Source: Biscogniauxia marginata (taxonomy: Eukaryota > Ascomycota > Sordariomycetes > Xylariales > Xylariaceae). Taken from it: DNA of 64,000 nucleotides. Numbering within the stretch: the first letter of the stretch is position 1; every line of letters starts with the position of its first letter. The position numbers were made by a program, and so were the translations under genes. Of the stretch, positions 13,594 to 24,903 are shown one piece after another. Location: positions 248,001-312,000 of the forward strand of contig MU404061.1 in NCBI GenBank assembly GCA_022695795.1, given 5' to 3'. The notes beneath the pieces were generated by a model that did not search any database, was not told the DNA's origin, and saw only the letters and a program-made list of their open reading frames with translations.

Positions 13594-14811
13594 TTAGCCA
13601 CACACATCCCACCAATCCTCGTAGGTTCCCCAGTCGCCGTGCTGTTCCTCGGCCAGGTCATCTATGATGTCCTCCAGGCTCTCGCCCGGACCCTCAGCCT
13701 CTGCGTCGCCGTTTCCCACACCCAGCGAAGCCCCGTCTTCACCTCGCAGCCAGTCGAGCATCCCAGCCGAGAACTCGCCGTGCTCCCGACACACGGCCAC
13801 GAAGCTCGGGTGCAGCAGGAACACCCCGTACACGCAGGCCCCGTACAGGGTGACCATGTCCCGGAGCGCGTCGTCCCCGTCGGGCTCCTCCTCCTCGAAC
13901 TGGTAGACCAGCCCGGCCTCGCCCCCGCCGACATCGCCATCGTGATCCCCGTAGTCCCCGCTGCGCAGCGGCGCGAAGGCGAAGTCCACGAGCGCCACGA
14001 CGTCCTCGACCCGGTCGTACAGGAAGTCCCCGTACCGCAGGAGCCGGTAGATGCCGTCGAGCGCGGCGCGGCGCAGCGACGGCACGCGGTTCCGCGCGGC
14101 GAGCGCGAAGAGGCGCGCGTGCGCGAGCAGCGTCGTGCTGTCGAAGTCCGGGTACGGGTCGTGGTCGTCCGGGGGCGCGGCGGTGGTGGCGGCGACGGTG
14201 GCGGCGGCGTACGGGAGCGCGCAGAACTCGCGCAGCAGGTCGTACTGCTGTGCCTGTTGCCCCCCCTGTTCCGGGGCCGGGCGCTTGTGCGGGTTGTGCC
14301 GCAGGACCTCGTGCCAGGAATCCAGCGAGTGGTACGGGCCGATACGTCTGTTAAACGTAGTGCGGGCTTGGACCGTACCGTTGTGGTTGTGGTCCCCTTC
14401 GGAGGAGGTGGTGGTGGCGACGGCGGCGTTGTTGTCGTAGTCGTCATCGTTGTCTTGGCTGGGCGAAGACGGCACCGGGACGTTGTACTCGCCCGTGTAG
14501 ACGAAATGTGCGAAGCGCAGGAACGTCTCTACGTTGACGTCTAGCCAATCGATCGGACGACTGTCTTCTCCTTCTTCATACGCCATCTCCTGAAGGAAGA
14601 TGTACGTGTCGAGCTTGGTGGATAGATACTTGACTGCCCCTGAGTGAAGCGTGAACTGCTTTAGCTCAGGTCCGACGACGAACTTGAGAGGCGGAGAGCA
14701 GATGATCCTGCGATAATGTTAATATCTGGCTCGTCAAAATTTCTTTATCTTTAAAGGAGATAAGGGGGCATATTTGGTATCGCCAACATACTCTTCCCAG
14801 CTGGATGCCAT
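13594..14811 (-). CDS. BTB/POZ domain protein
   Basis: Two exons, 14811-14792 and 14707-13594, around an 84-nt intron (GTATGT...TCGCAG, phase 2), encode 377 residues. Exon 1 is only 20 nt (MASSWEE). After splicing the protein reads IICSPPLKFVVGPELKQF, then LHSGAVKYLSTKLDTYIF. This is the first half of a BTB fold in which a surface-exposed strand precedes H-S-x-x-L, followed by FLRFAHFVYTGEY, the standard BTB ending. Stopping at the in-frame methionine at 14586 would remove half of the domain, so the spliced start is preferred. The middle carries a low-complexity Asp/Asn/Thr insert, and the C-terminal half is acidic and GC-rich. Fungal BTB proteins of this type usually lack a partner domain; some are Cul3 adaptors. 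The target is unknown. Confidence 0.82.
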
Positions 14812-15488
14812 TTTGCTTTGTTCGATTTGAACTGGTATAAAGCTCTCTGGTGTCAAGTTCTGTGAATAGAAGCTGCGAGAAACATAAAAAAGGTTGTTTT
14901 AGAATTGTACGTGTTCAAGCCTGTTATAAGGTTTTGACTGAGGAGAAAAATAATTTCGTGGTCGAGGAAAGTGAAGTCCTTGGTTTATATAGCAAATCTA
15001 CCTTGACAAGTGGGTATCCAAGAAAAATAATGGCGTAGGTAGAGTCTGGTGGTTGGCAAGGTCCAAGAATAGAGGATGACATGCTGAACAATAGAGAGAA
15101 CCGGGAAAATAGCAAGGTGATTGTGCGCTAGGATGCATAGGAGGTATGTGCAAGTAAACGGACAATAAGCTGGTGGACTGCCGCGCAGCATAGGGCAACA
15201 AACCAGATGGAAAAAAAAAAATTTAGATCGAGGAAGATTTTTGACAAAATAGATTGTTGAATCTATAAGGTAGGTATAGCTTTGCACTGGCACTGGGGCA
15301 AGTGTCTCCCTTCTAGTCTGTGTGGAGGGCAAGAGCAAAGTTAAGATGACAAGGTGCACAATGCTTTTGTGCCTAGAACAATAAACAATAATATATAGTC
15401 TGGCTGAGGTGGGTATCATGAAGTTTGTTATAACGTAGCAAATATTTTACATGGCAAACCGCGCGAGGAAGACAAACAAAGCACCCCC
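14812..15488. other. Intergenic region, no gene seen
   Basis: Promoter side of the BTB gene and 3' side of the DUF155 gene. Open frames here are on the strand opposite to neither gene's signals and have no recognisable motif. Confidence 0.5.
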
Positions 15489-16748
15489 CTAGTCTGCGTT
15501 AGCCTTTACTTCGTTTGAAGTCTTTTTGCTAAATTCCTCATGATATACTCTTCTCAGCTCGAATAGAACCTCAATGGTGATCAGCCATATGATGATCCAC
15601 TCCAGCCTGTGTCCAGATGTTTCGCTTATCATTTCCCTCAGAACAGTCAGGTTCTCGTTTGCGTAGTCGATCCTCCTGTTCAAAATCGCGATCCTTTGCC
15701 GCACTGCCAAGGCAGTACCCATTTGATTATAGTACTCTTCGAGCTTATATTCCGAATCCCAGAACATATCCGGAAGCTCTTCGGTGATATCAGAGTAATG
15801 GTTCAACAACGCTCGCAATCCTAACAGCTGGCCTGTCATTTTCAGAACAGAACCCCGGTTCAGTTTGTGCTGCGAGCCTCCTATTAACACGTTGGTCATG
15901 GTATCAGCGTCTTGTAGATATTCCATCAGGTTGGTTTCCAGAACGGCTAGCTTCGGGCTTCTAGCGAGCCCGCTTGAAAAGGCAATCTTGGCCAAAGTCG
16001 TGTCCAGCCTGTTGTTTTCCAACTGCTCTGCCTTGGTACCTAACACAACCACCTCGCCTTTCATATAGCTCGAGTCCCGTGTCTCGTCAGGCGTAAACTC
16101 GAGTTTTTCTACCTCCAACTGATCAAGATGGGGGAATTCGGCAGCTCGGATCAGCTGCTTTGTGGCAAGGGTCATGAGTGTCTCGCTGGGAATGGACCAA
16201 GCGACGACGGTGCCAGACGGGAAAACGAATATGTCGCCATTATTGGCCCCCCTCGCATGCACGACGGCTTGCGGATCGAACCCCGTGCCGTCCGGGTCTA
16301 ACTCGAAGCCGTGAAGGCGGAGGTTCTCTTGAACAAGGTCCATGTCAAAAGTGCGCGCAACACATATCGCGGTGATGGATCTACGATAGTCCAACTCCTC
16401 GGATTCAGAGGATACGGTGCCGACTACCTTTCTTTTCTCGCTAGCACGTTTATTTTGCTTCGCCTTGGATCCTACACGGAGACTCTTGGCGGCGGGTGCC
16501 CGAACAGCCTTGCGCTTTGGAGGAGCGGAGATGCTCGGCGAATCGGGAGCATTGCCAGACGACCCCGGTGCTCCCTCATGATCACCGCTGGATCGAAGCT
16601 TGTCGGAGGTGAAGAAATTGCGCCTTCTGGGCAAAGATGCGAATATGGGTTGTTGAAAGCATGGCTGTGGTGGGAGTCGCGGAGGCGGAATTCTAGTGTG
16701 CAGTCCTCGAAATAACGGGACTGATGTCTTGTAGAAGCAGGACATCAT
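15489..16748 (-). CDS. Mitochondrial DUF155 protein (RMND1 / Mrx10 family)
   Basis: A single exon of 419 residues. The N-terminus is rich in Arg, Ser and Phe with no acidic residues (MMSCFYKTSVPLFRGLHTR), which is a typical mitochondrial presequence. A basic, disordered linker of about 100 residues follows. The DUF155 domain runs from about residue 125 to the end, with GDIFVFPSGTVVAWSIP, KLAVLETNLMEYLQDADTM and a helical GQLLGLRALLNHYSDI block. One transmembrane helix near the C-terminus (WIIIWLITIEVLFEL, about 384-398) anchors it, as in all members. The family (human RMND1, yeast YDR282C/Mrx10) sits in the inner mitochondrial membrane and supports organellar translation, probably by tethering ribosomes near mRNA maturation sites. 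It is transcribed divergently from the PPR-like gene through a 600-bp promoter with GATA motifs. Confidence 0.9.
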   Translation of the reverse strand: MMSCFYKTSVPLFRGLHTRIPPPRLPPQPCFQQPIFASLPRRRNFFTSDKLRSSGDHEGAPGSSGNAPDSPSISAPPKRKAVRAPAAKSLRVGSKAKQNKRASEKRKVVGTVSSESEELDYRRSITAICVARTFDMDLVQENLRLHGFELDPDGTGFDPQAVVHARGANNGDIFVFPSGTVVAWSIPSETLMTLATKQLIRAAEFPHLDQLEVEKLEFTPDETRDSSYMKGEVVVLGTKAEQLENNRLDTTLAKIAFSSGLARSPKLAVLETNLMEYLQDADTMTNVLIGGSQHKLNRGSVLKMTGQLLGLRALLNHYSDITEELPDMFWDSEYKLEEYYNQMGTALAVRQRIAILNRRIDYANENLTVLREMISETSGHRLEWIIIWLITIEVLFELRRVYHEEFSKKTSNEVKANAD

Positions 16749-16905
16749 AGTGGATATTCTGAGGCCATTTGAGCCTGGATTTTGGTCAATTTGGGTGACG
16801 GGATCTTGCTGAATAGTTCATCCTCATTGAGATGGAGGGGTTTGTGGTATGTACGAGTAAGAGACAGACGGGGAATTTGGTTGGTGAAGAACCCTGGAAA
16901 ACGAC

Positions 16906-17000
16906 AAGATAAGATAAGATGGGAGAGGATTGTGAAAAAAAAAAAGCCGCCCTTAAAGCGGGAGGCAGCTATCCTTATCTTATCTTTATCTTATCGATAA
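16906..17000. promoter_or_regulatory. Clustered GATA motifs arranged as an inverted repeat
   Basis: Two overlapping GATAAG sites at 16908-16918 face three CTTATC sites (16974, 16979, 16990) and a GATAA at 16996, in the shared promoter of the DUF155 and PPR-like genes. AAGATAAGATAAG (16906-16918) and its exact reverse complement at 16974-16986 form a 13-bp perfect inverted repeat around a 55-bp centre. GATA factors of filamentous fungi (nitrogen, iron and light regulators) bind HGATAR. The arrangement is seen; binding is inferred. Confidence 0.55.
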
Positions 17001-17348
17001 CGCTTTCTTTTCTGTAAATTGTTCACCATCCACGCTTAATTCCTCTAATGAATTCCCCGATGAGGCTTTCAACCTCAGCAAGACATCGTACTTCAACGCC
17101 AATATTACTTTCTGCCATGCATTCGCTACGTAGGCATCCAATGTCCATATAGTCCCTCGGCGCTCAATCACACCTTCACAGGTAGCTGGTGAATATCACC
17201 TTTGCATATAAAATGGAAAAAGCTGGCCCCTGGACTAAGGCTGATCGACCGGTAGGCTACAAATATACAGCGTTGCCGACGTCTGGATTTATCGTGTCGC
17301 ATAACTTGATGACTCGATGAACTTAATTCGACGCCCGGTGCTCTGGTC

Positions 17349-19928
17349 ATGGCTGATGCGCCCATTCGAACCGGGCTACTGTCCTATTCGCGGCAGAGAT
17401 ATGGCCAGACACTCTCACGAATGGCCGGCTCAAGCCGGCACAGGTTTTACCCGCTCAAGTATCCGCCGAATCGCATATTAGCACTGTACCTGAGATGCAG
17501 GAAAGACGAGCAACGTAAGAGATACGCTGCTGCGCTCGCGTTCGCTGCTAGACAGAGGAGTGAACGACTCCCTATTGTGACGCTACAGATGTTATTGAGG
17601 AAGCAGGATCTTTCAGGTCACAAGGAACTATCCGACGCCCTTCACTCAATCTCTCCGGCCAGGTGGAGGGATACTCTGAATAGCGTGGCCGCTAGGGGCT
17701 GGGCAGAAGATAATCTTAATCATTGGGTATGGTTACTTTCTGGAGAGAATGGAGATGACCGGATAGCGCGATTTCTCTCCACCGAAGAGCCAAAACCCAT
17801 ATTCCTGCTCCTTCTGCTCTTTCGTAGGGATGAGATCATTCGGAAGCCAGAGTCCTTGGTGGCCACGTTGGAATATGTATCAAAGCATTATATCACAATT
17901 GCCCCTGGCTCCTCAGCCCCTGCCAAGATGTTGACGCCGCATACGTTCCTGATATTACTTTCCCGTCTCATTCTACACATACAGCGATTAGCCCCGAGGT
18001 CAATTGTTACCCTCGCGAGATTCGCCAAGGAGTATATTAAAGAAATACCCAAACACTATGGCCCCAAAGCTTACCGTTACCAGTGCCTAGTTTTCAACAC
18101 AGCATTGCAACTATTCAAGAGGCAGGCTTCAAATCAGCCATTGGTCAACATGGAGTTCAATTGGCGAGCACAGAAGCTTCTCTTGGCGCTGTCGGAAGGG
18201 CTAGAAAAGCCCTTGGTAATTAACAAGAGAAGCTATAGGGCGATTCGACAAGTCCTTATTGGTTTGAAACGGTCCGCAGAGGAAAAGATGGCCGTTCGGA
18301 GATCTGCGAAATCTTGGCCACCATATCGTCAGGATTTTGATGGAGTGGATGCAAGACGTATGCCAGAGGATGATTACACGCGAAGCATTAAGGCCGGTCT
18401 TCTAATGGCGGAGGCCGGCTATGAACCAGATAACTATGATCTAGCATTGAACACCTTAGGTGGCATGAATGACAGATCACCGACCATACCGACTCGCAGC
18501 CAACCTCCAAAGGAATGGAAAGGAGAGAAAAAGGATTGGAACTTGCATACGCGTTGGGCTATGAGTATCCGGGCCACTCGAAACCCCCAGGAAGCTTGGA
18601 GGGCTCTCCGTGCGTTCGCAGATCAGACGAGCGCTCCCCCAAACATCCAAGTTTATGGTGAAATGTTCATCAAATTACTGACGGAGAATGCTAATCCGGA
18701 CTTGGACCCGCTGCCTGGAGATTTGCGGGAGAATTTTCCAGTCCATGACGCCAATTATAGCCCGTACGAGCTCGCCAGGCTGACTCCCCCAACTGTTGCC
18801 GAGCTATACGACCAAATGATTAGTCAGGGTATCAAGCCAGAAGGTCATTATCTGTATACGTTGGTCACCCACGCCGGGTCTGTCGAAGAGGGGCTACGCT
18901 ATCTTACGGATAGCAACATCGATCCCGTTAGTATCAGTCAGCTTGGTCTTTTTAAAGAACCATCCCACCGGGCACTACAACGCATCCCATTGCTAGCCTT
19001 CCGTAGTTATATTCATCTTCTCTGCAGGATACAACCTGCCCGGCAAGGTCAACAAAGACTCCCCACCGATGATCTTATGCGGATCCGCCATGCCATGAAG
19101 CTGGTCAGCATTAGGCTGATACCAGACACCACAGAGGGTGCAACCTTTCGTCCGCCATGGTATATCATACTGAGAGCCCTAGCTCGGCCCCATATCGCTG
19201 TCAAGAACGGCACAGAAACAGAGAACGATATCGAAGCACTCTCCATGTTTATAGATGTGCTTCGGGCTGCACAGAGGAGTGTTGGGCTCGATCCTGAGTT
19301 CTTGATCCTTTTCTGCCGGGTGGTTCAAAAGGCGGCGTCGTCACGACTCAAGCTTCTCCAAGAGACACAACCAACATTGCCTGCCACAGAGGAGCCCCTA
19401 TTGATACCGTCAGCAAAAAGTCTTTCACGCGCGCTCCAAACCATGTTTTCATCGTTTACCACACCTGCTGAATTAAGCCGCTGGGTGACTTCGCCGATGG
19501 CTTTGAAACAACCCGTGGGCCCAGTTCATTTGCATGGGTACATGCGTGCTCTTGCGTTCCTAGATGACCAAGTGGCAATGATGGATCTGGCTACCTGGAT
19601 ACTTGATCATTGGGAATATATTGAAGGGGAGATAGAGCGCATGGGTTACCGTGGCCGTTGGATGATGGCCAGGACGATGTGCGCCTTTCACGCATTTGCA
19701 GGACCGAGCCTCAGCGATAAACAGAAACAAGAGCTAGACCTCCGGATGGACCGCATCACGGCGTCGAGTCCCATGTGGAGATGGCCAACAGAGGATGAGG
19801 TCGACTACTATGTCGGGGTTGACAAACGCGGCGCATCACAGAGACTCCGGAAGAGAGTTCTTGCTAAATCGTGGCACACGGCAGCCCGGCAATACACAGA
19901 GGAGCAGGAGGACATGGCAGCGGCGTAA
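17349..19928 (+). CDS. PPR-like helical-repeat protein, probably mitochondrial
   Basis: A single exon of 859 residues, Leu/Arg-rich and helical throughout. Segments such as IQVYGEMFIKLLTENANPD and PTVAELYDQMISQGIKPEGH, followed by YLYTLVTHAGSVEEGLRYL, match the pentatricopeptide-repeat pattern of paired helices with a Gly-x-x-Pro turn. The N-terminus is basic (RQRYGQTLSRMAGSSRHRF) and could direct it to mitochondria. PPR proteins bind organellar RNA and act in processing, stability or translation; which transcript is served cannot be told. The head-to-head position with the RMND1-like gene, itself a mitochondrial translation factor, suggests possible co-regulation. No break in the frame. The start at 17349 is the first methionine after in-frame stops; MADAP has a fair context. 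Confidence 0.75.
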   Translation: MADAPIRTGLLSYSRQRYGQTLSRMAGSSRHRFYPLKYPPNRILALYLRCRKDEQRKRYAAALAFAARQRSERLPIVTLQMLLRKQDLSGHKELSDALHSISPARWRDTLNSVAARGWAEDNLNHWVWLLSGENGDDRIARFLSTEEPKPIFLLLLLFRRDEIIRKPESLVATLEYVSKHYITIAPGSSAPAKMLTPHTFLILLSRLILHIQRLAPRSIVTLARFAKEYIKEIPKHYGPKAYRYQCLVFNTALQLFKRQASNQPLVNMEFNWRAQKLLLALSEGLEKPLVINKRSYRAIRQVLIGLKRSAEEKMAVRRSAKSWPPYRQDFDGVDARRMPEDDYTRSIKAGLLMAEAGYEPDNYDLALNTLGGMNDRSPTIPTRSQPPKEWKGEKKDWNLHTRWAMSIRATRNPQEAWRALRAFADQTSAPPNIQVYGEMFIKLLTENANPDLDPLPGDLRENFPVHDANYSPYELARLTPPTVAELYDQMISQGIKPEGHYLYTLVTHAGSVEEGLRYLTDSNIDPVSISQLGLFKEPSHRALQRIPLLAFRSYIHLLCRIQPARQGQQRLPTDDLMRIRHAMKLVSIRLIPDTTEGATFRPPWYIILRALARPHIAVKNGTETENDIEALSMFIDVLRAAQRSVGLDPEFLILFCRVVQKAASSRLKLLQETQPTLPATEEPLLIPSAKSLSRALQTMFSSFTTPAELSRWVTSPMALKQPVGPVHLHGYMRALAFLDDQVAMMDLATWILDHWEYIEGEIERMGYRGRWMMARTMCAFHAFAGPSLSDKQKQELDLRMDRITASSPMWRWPTEDEVDYYVGVDKRGASQRLRKRVLAKSWHTAARQYTEEQEDMAAA

Positions 19929-20922
19929 ATATGTATGTTTATACAATCTAGGCATAGAAGATACCCAACCGGAACACGGCGATGTGCGACGACCACATTT
20001 ACCTTGTACAATATTGAAACCATCATACTAGTCGAGCGGCAACCCAAGACCTCGAGATTCACTGCATTCAATAACACGTCTAGTTAAGGGGTAAAAACTA
20101 CCTAGGTACTTACTAATATTCGAACTTAGTAGCCGACCTCATATGGACATGCATACATGTACCCGACCTCCTGGTAGAAAAGTACCTAGGTACCTTATGT
20201 ACCTACCCGGGACCAAGGGCCCCTTTCACAGGCTACTCGGTCTATATTTGATCCGACCATGACGAAAACGGCAAGGCTGTTACCTAAGTAAAGGCTTGTC
20301 TCTGTCTCCACCGACGCGAACTTGACGCCTTCTAATTGGCCAATGTGGATTTCATTGTCTCTTGCGTTTTCCGCCTCGTCGCGCGATCAGCCCAACCCAC
20401 GATGCCCACTTGGCGCAAACAGCAACAAGCCTTGAAATGGCTTCATTCCAGCGCTGTTTCTTCTGGGGTGTATCTATTTGCAGCCTTCGGAACGGCTGCT
20501 TTTCGCTTAACCTGTTAGCTCGTCCTCCTCTCGCCATCACACCCCCGTGAGCGACCTATTACCTACTACCTACCTGCCACTTGTTTTTCTTCTTTCCCCT
20601 ATAGGATTCTACCTCGGGTTCGGGGAAAGACTGATGGACTACAACCCTAAGGGTCATTCAGAAACCACTACGAATACCTATTTTCCCATTCCCACGGAAA
20701 CTCTTCACTGGCAAACCACACTCCCACCAATCCATAGAATAACGCAGACTGGCCCACGAAAATCAGCATTCCGCGGCCCCAGTGGTCCCCTGCTCGCAGT
20801 TCGAACGGTATAAGAGGTATATACGCACGCTATATCATTGTATGTAGTAGGATCTTGCTCATATTTAGCTGTTTGACGCTAATCAGAGGAGAATAGATCA
20901 TACCGGGATGATATAGCACGAA
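19929..20922. other. Intergenic region upstream of dim-2
   Basis: Two exact TACCTAGGTA palindromes lie at 20099 and 20183, followed by a C/T-rich stretch (20520-20600). No gene seen. The region is probably the dim-2 promoter and long 5' leader. Confidence 0.55.
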
Positions 20923-23900
20923 ATGGAACCTGATCATGACTCTTTCCATGCGTCGTCGCAAGCAACTTTCCCTCTGAACTACGATCCCTCGATCCCGGAT
21001 CCTTTTTTTGATTTCCCCCCTTATCATGGGCCCGAGAATAGTCACGGTGATGAAGGGTTGGCTAGTTTTTGGGGACAACTTGATGAGTTGGACGTGCTGG
21101 GACTAGAGGACGAATTAGAAAGGCTATCCCCAGGTGATTTTAACCAACTCGAGACTGCCGATGCCTTCTCGGATGTCTCAGACACTGTCCATATTGGGGA
21201 GGGAGACAGCACGATCACCGAACCAAGGATTCTTGTGGGCCCAGAGGTGACCGATATTCCAGAAAGGAAGACTGTGATGGTTGCGCTTCCTAAGTCAACC
21301 TTAACCCAGCCAAGGTCACTGTTCGAGGGGTTCATACCGCCGGCGTCCGAATCTCAAGAGTCAGACGCGTTGGTTTCACTCCTCGAGGCCGTAAAGTCGC
21401 AAGAACCCACGGGGGAGGATCATATCGAGCTAGACCTGCGTGATTTCGCTATCTATCTCAACGCAGAAAAATACCCTTATGAACTACGCCCCTTGCACCA
21501 CCTCGCAATTCGCCAACAAGCCGACAGGTTCTATTTCGACGGTGTGATCAGCTGTGGTGGCACCAAGTTCTACCTTAAGAAAGTGGCCTTCCGCCAACTT
21601 CCAATCGGGAACTACGGCAGCACAGAGTATACTGTAGGAGACCAGATCTGGATACGTTCCCAATTAAACGAGGAAAAGGGTAGGGAGATATATTACAAAT
21701 TAGGATCGCCTTCTGCAGAATACAGGAGATTTTATACGCCTTTTCTTTGGATTGCAGACTTGGCCAAGCACGTTATTGACTATTGCGATTACTTACAAGA
21801 TAAGGGCCGCCGTGCTTCTTTGTATGACTTTAAATCAAGTTTTAGCACCTGGGTCTTGCGGAAACACCATAACTCTGCCGCGTTCGAGAAATGGTATTCT
21901 GCTAATCGAGGCTCAGACTTTCGGGGCGCCATTGTCGCAAACGCTGAGTTCATCTGGAAGGAAGCTCACGGCTTGGACCCCCGAAAAATAACATGGCATC
22001 GTATCTGGAAAGAAATCGTGACTTTCGACCAGTATAAGCCAAATTTGGCGGTCTCCCAAAGTCTATCTCCCGATGAATGTGAGCCTGAGGCGATGCAGAG
22101 CAGAGCACGTAAATCTCGCAAACAGGAGTCGCCGCCAAAAACAGTTGTGACCCCATACATCTACGCTTTATTCGCCCATATGAACTTTGGAAAGATCCTT
22201 GAGACGGAAAATCTGTCTGCTACCACTAAAAGGAAACAATCTCATTTCTTACGAAAAACTGCTCCAATCCAGCCTGCCAGTACAAATTCAGCTAAACGAG
22301 AACACGATAAAGATCGCGAGGCATTTGTTGAATCTATCCAGCCGGGCGATGTGGTATCGACGAAACCTGATGACGAAGGAACCGACACACGATGGAAAAA
22401 GGAAACGTCCAAGCATTATCAAGGAGAGCATTTATGGTTCGGTCTAGTACAGAAAGTGCACCAGTCACCAAGAGGTAAACGCTCTTTCGATGTTATCTGG
22501 TTGTATCGACCTATTGATACCCCCTGTGTCGTCATGAAATATCCCTGGAGAAACGAGCTCTTTCTTTCCGACAATTGTACATGCCATCAGGGCACTGCAA
22601 AAATCCAGGGAGATCAAGTTATTTCAACACATGAGGTGGAATGGTTCGGCAGCCCTTCTACATTGGCCGAATTCTTCGTTTGCCAGACCTATTTCGCGGA
22701 TAATTCTCAATGGACTACCTTAAAGCATGAACACTTTACCTGTGGAGAGCCTTCCCAAGAATCAAACTCGTATGGCATCGGGGATGCTGTGCTCGTCCAA
22801 ACAAACCCGAAAGAGCTCAAGCTTGAGGCTTGTGTCATCGAGGGATTCTTCGAGGAGGACGCAAAGCGGTATGCCCGCCTGCGAAAGTTGCAGCGCAGGA
22901 AAGAGGTTGACGCGGTGGCAGTAAATGCACCTCCGAATGAACTTGTTTTCTCCCAGCAGTTGATTGAGATTTCCCCCAAGTGGATTGCCCGGCAGTGCTT
23001 GGTGCGGGCATTTCGTCCGGACGAGAATATACCTGCCCCTTATAACCGAGGTGGTACTGGTGATGCATTCTTCGTCACACACCAGGAAGTACATAGTGAT
23101 ACTGGTGGCATCGCATTTGCCCCCCTTGAAGAAGGCTGCCTCGAAAATTTGCGGCAAGGTTTCAATCCTAGCTCTGGTCATACTCCGAGATCTCGGAAGC
23201 TACAAGGCTTAGATCTCTTCTGTGGTGGTGGGAACTTCGGGCGTGGGCTTGAGGATGGTGGCGGTATTCAAAGTGAGTAACTTGTAGATCAATCTTCCTC
23301 TCACAGTCTCCCAGGATTACGCCTCGCCTGTCCTATGAGTTTTGGCTACCGAAACATGTTTTATGATTCGATAATGGTCCGAACATAGCAATTACTAATT
23401 GTCTGCATTCAAGTGCGCTGGGCCAACGACATCTCAAAAGAAGCTATCCACACCTACATGGCGAATTGCAAACCTAATAGCTGTACCCCATATCTAGGGT
23501 CAGTGGATGAATTATTACGGCGGGCGATCCAAGGCGACAGCAGAATGCCCCAGCCGGGTGAGGTTCAATTTATATCTGGAGGATCACCGTGTCCCGGATT
23601 CTCGATGCTTACCATAGACAAAACTACCGACAAGCAGCGTAAGAACCAGTCCCTCGTAGCTTCGTTCGCTTCGTTCGTCGATCTATACCGTCCCCATTAC
23701 GGCCTGCTTGAGAACGTTCCCCAAATGATTAATGCGAAAAAGTTCCGAGATACTTGCGTATTCTCGCAGCTAGTGTGCGCCATCGTCGGTTTAGGATATC
23801 AAGTCCAGATCATGCGGCTAGACGCATGGTCGTTTGGCGCTCCGCAGTCCCGCAGCCGGGTGTTCCTATGCTTTTCCGCACCTGGTTTCCGAATGCCCAA

Positions 23901-24903
23901 AGTTCCGGAACCATCACACTCACACCCGCCGAACGTAAAGTTCCAGAAGCTCGGGGCCACATCCTGCGGAATACCTTTTGACACCAGGGAGATTGTCCCT
24001 ACACCATTCAAGTTTGTCAGCGCCAGGGAAGCGGTGAGCGATCTTCCAGACATTCAGGATGGGAAGGCAGACTATTGCGTCGGCTTTCCCGACCACCGGC
24101 TCTCGATAGGCTACACGGCCCGTCTGCGGAAACAGATCTGCCAGATACCTATCCAGCCTTGGGGAATGAACTTCAGTAAGGCGTGGTGGGGTCGTCCGGG
24201 GATGCCTCGTGTAATGACCGAGAGCGAGCGCGAACTATTCCCCCCGGAGCTATTTCATGCCGAGAGGACGAAGAAGAGTTCTAAAGGATGGGGAAGAATC
24301 CACCCAGACGATTTATTTAACACTGTGGCCACGACCTGCGCGCCGACGGATTCCCGGGTGGGTTGCGCAAATCACTGGCAACAGCACCGCCCAATCACGA
24401 TTTTGGAAGCACGACGAGCGCAAGGCTTCCTAGATGACGAAGTGCTCCTCGGGAAGACGGCGAATCAATTTCGGATCATCGGCAACAGCGTTTCGAGGCA
24501 GGTGGCGCTGGCGCTGGGTCTAGCGATACGAGAAGCGTGGTTCGGCACCTTGCTCGATGAGCCGTGCGTGCCGCAAACAGCAATAGTTAGTGAAACGGGA
24601 ACGGTGTCCCGGAGTCTAGAATTAGACGAAGAGGAGGATGGAATGAACGCCGCGAGCGAGGCAGAAGTGAAAGCTGAATCTAGCTCGGTATCCGACGACC
24701 TCGACCTCTTTTGCGAATCCACTACTCTCCAGCAACACTCGGCTACGCTCACGCCGGCCACTAGCGGGTCGAATGGCGTCTCGGATAACGAGAACCGGAA
24801 GCGCCCTCTTGTATTCGTCGAGATATCTTCCAAGAGGGATAGGCATTATGTCGGTGATACAAAGCCGGTCGATTCCCCTGGATCGGTGGTGCCTGGCAGC
24901 TAG
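20923..24903 (+). CDS. dim-2: DNA (cytosine-5) methyltransferase DIM-2
   Basis: Two exons, 20923-23272 and 23414-24903 (intron GTGAGT...CAAG, 141 nt, phase 1), encode 1279 residues. The N-terminal third holds the DIM-2-specific region: TVMVALPKSTLTQPRS, then LRDFAIYLN and FYFDGVISCGGTKFYLKKV. Two BAH-like segments follow (about 480-620 and 640-760). The catalytic domain has motif I LDLFCGGGNFGRGLE (about 763-777), the splice junction GGIQ-MRWAND, motif IV GGSPCPGFS with nucleophile Cys843, motif VI LLENV (Glu883), motif VIII QSRSRV, and motif X IGNSVSRQVALALG. All key residues are present. In Neurospora, DIM-2 is recruited by HP1 to H3K9-methylated, RIP-mutated DNA and makes all known cytosine methylation. 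This copy is shorter than the Neurospora enzyme, mainly in linkers and the acidic C-terminal tail. It appears functional. Confidence 0.95.
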
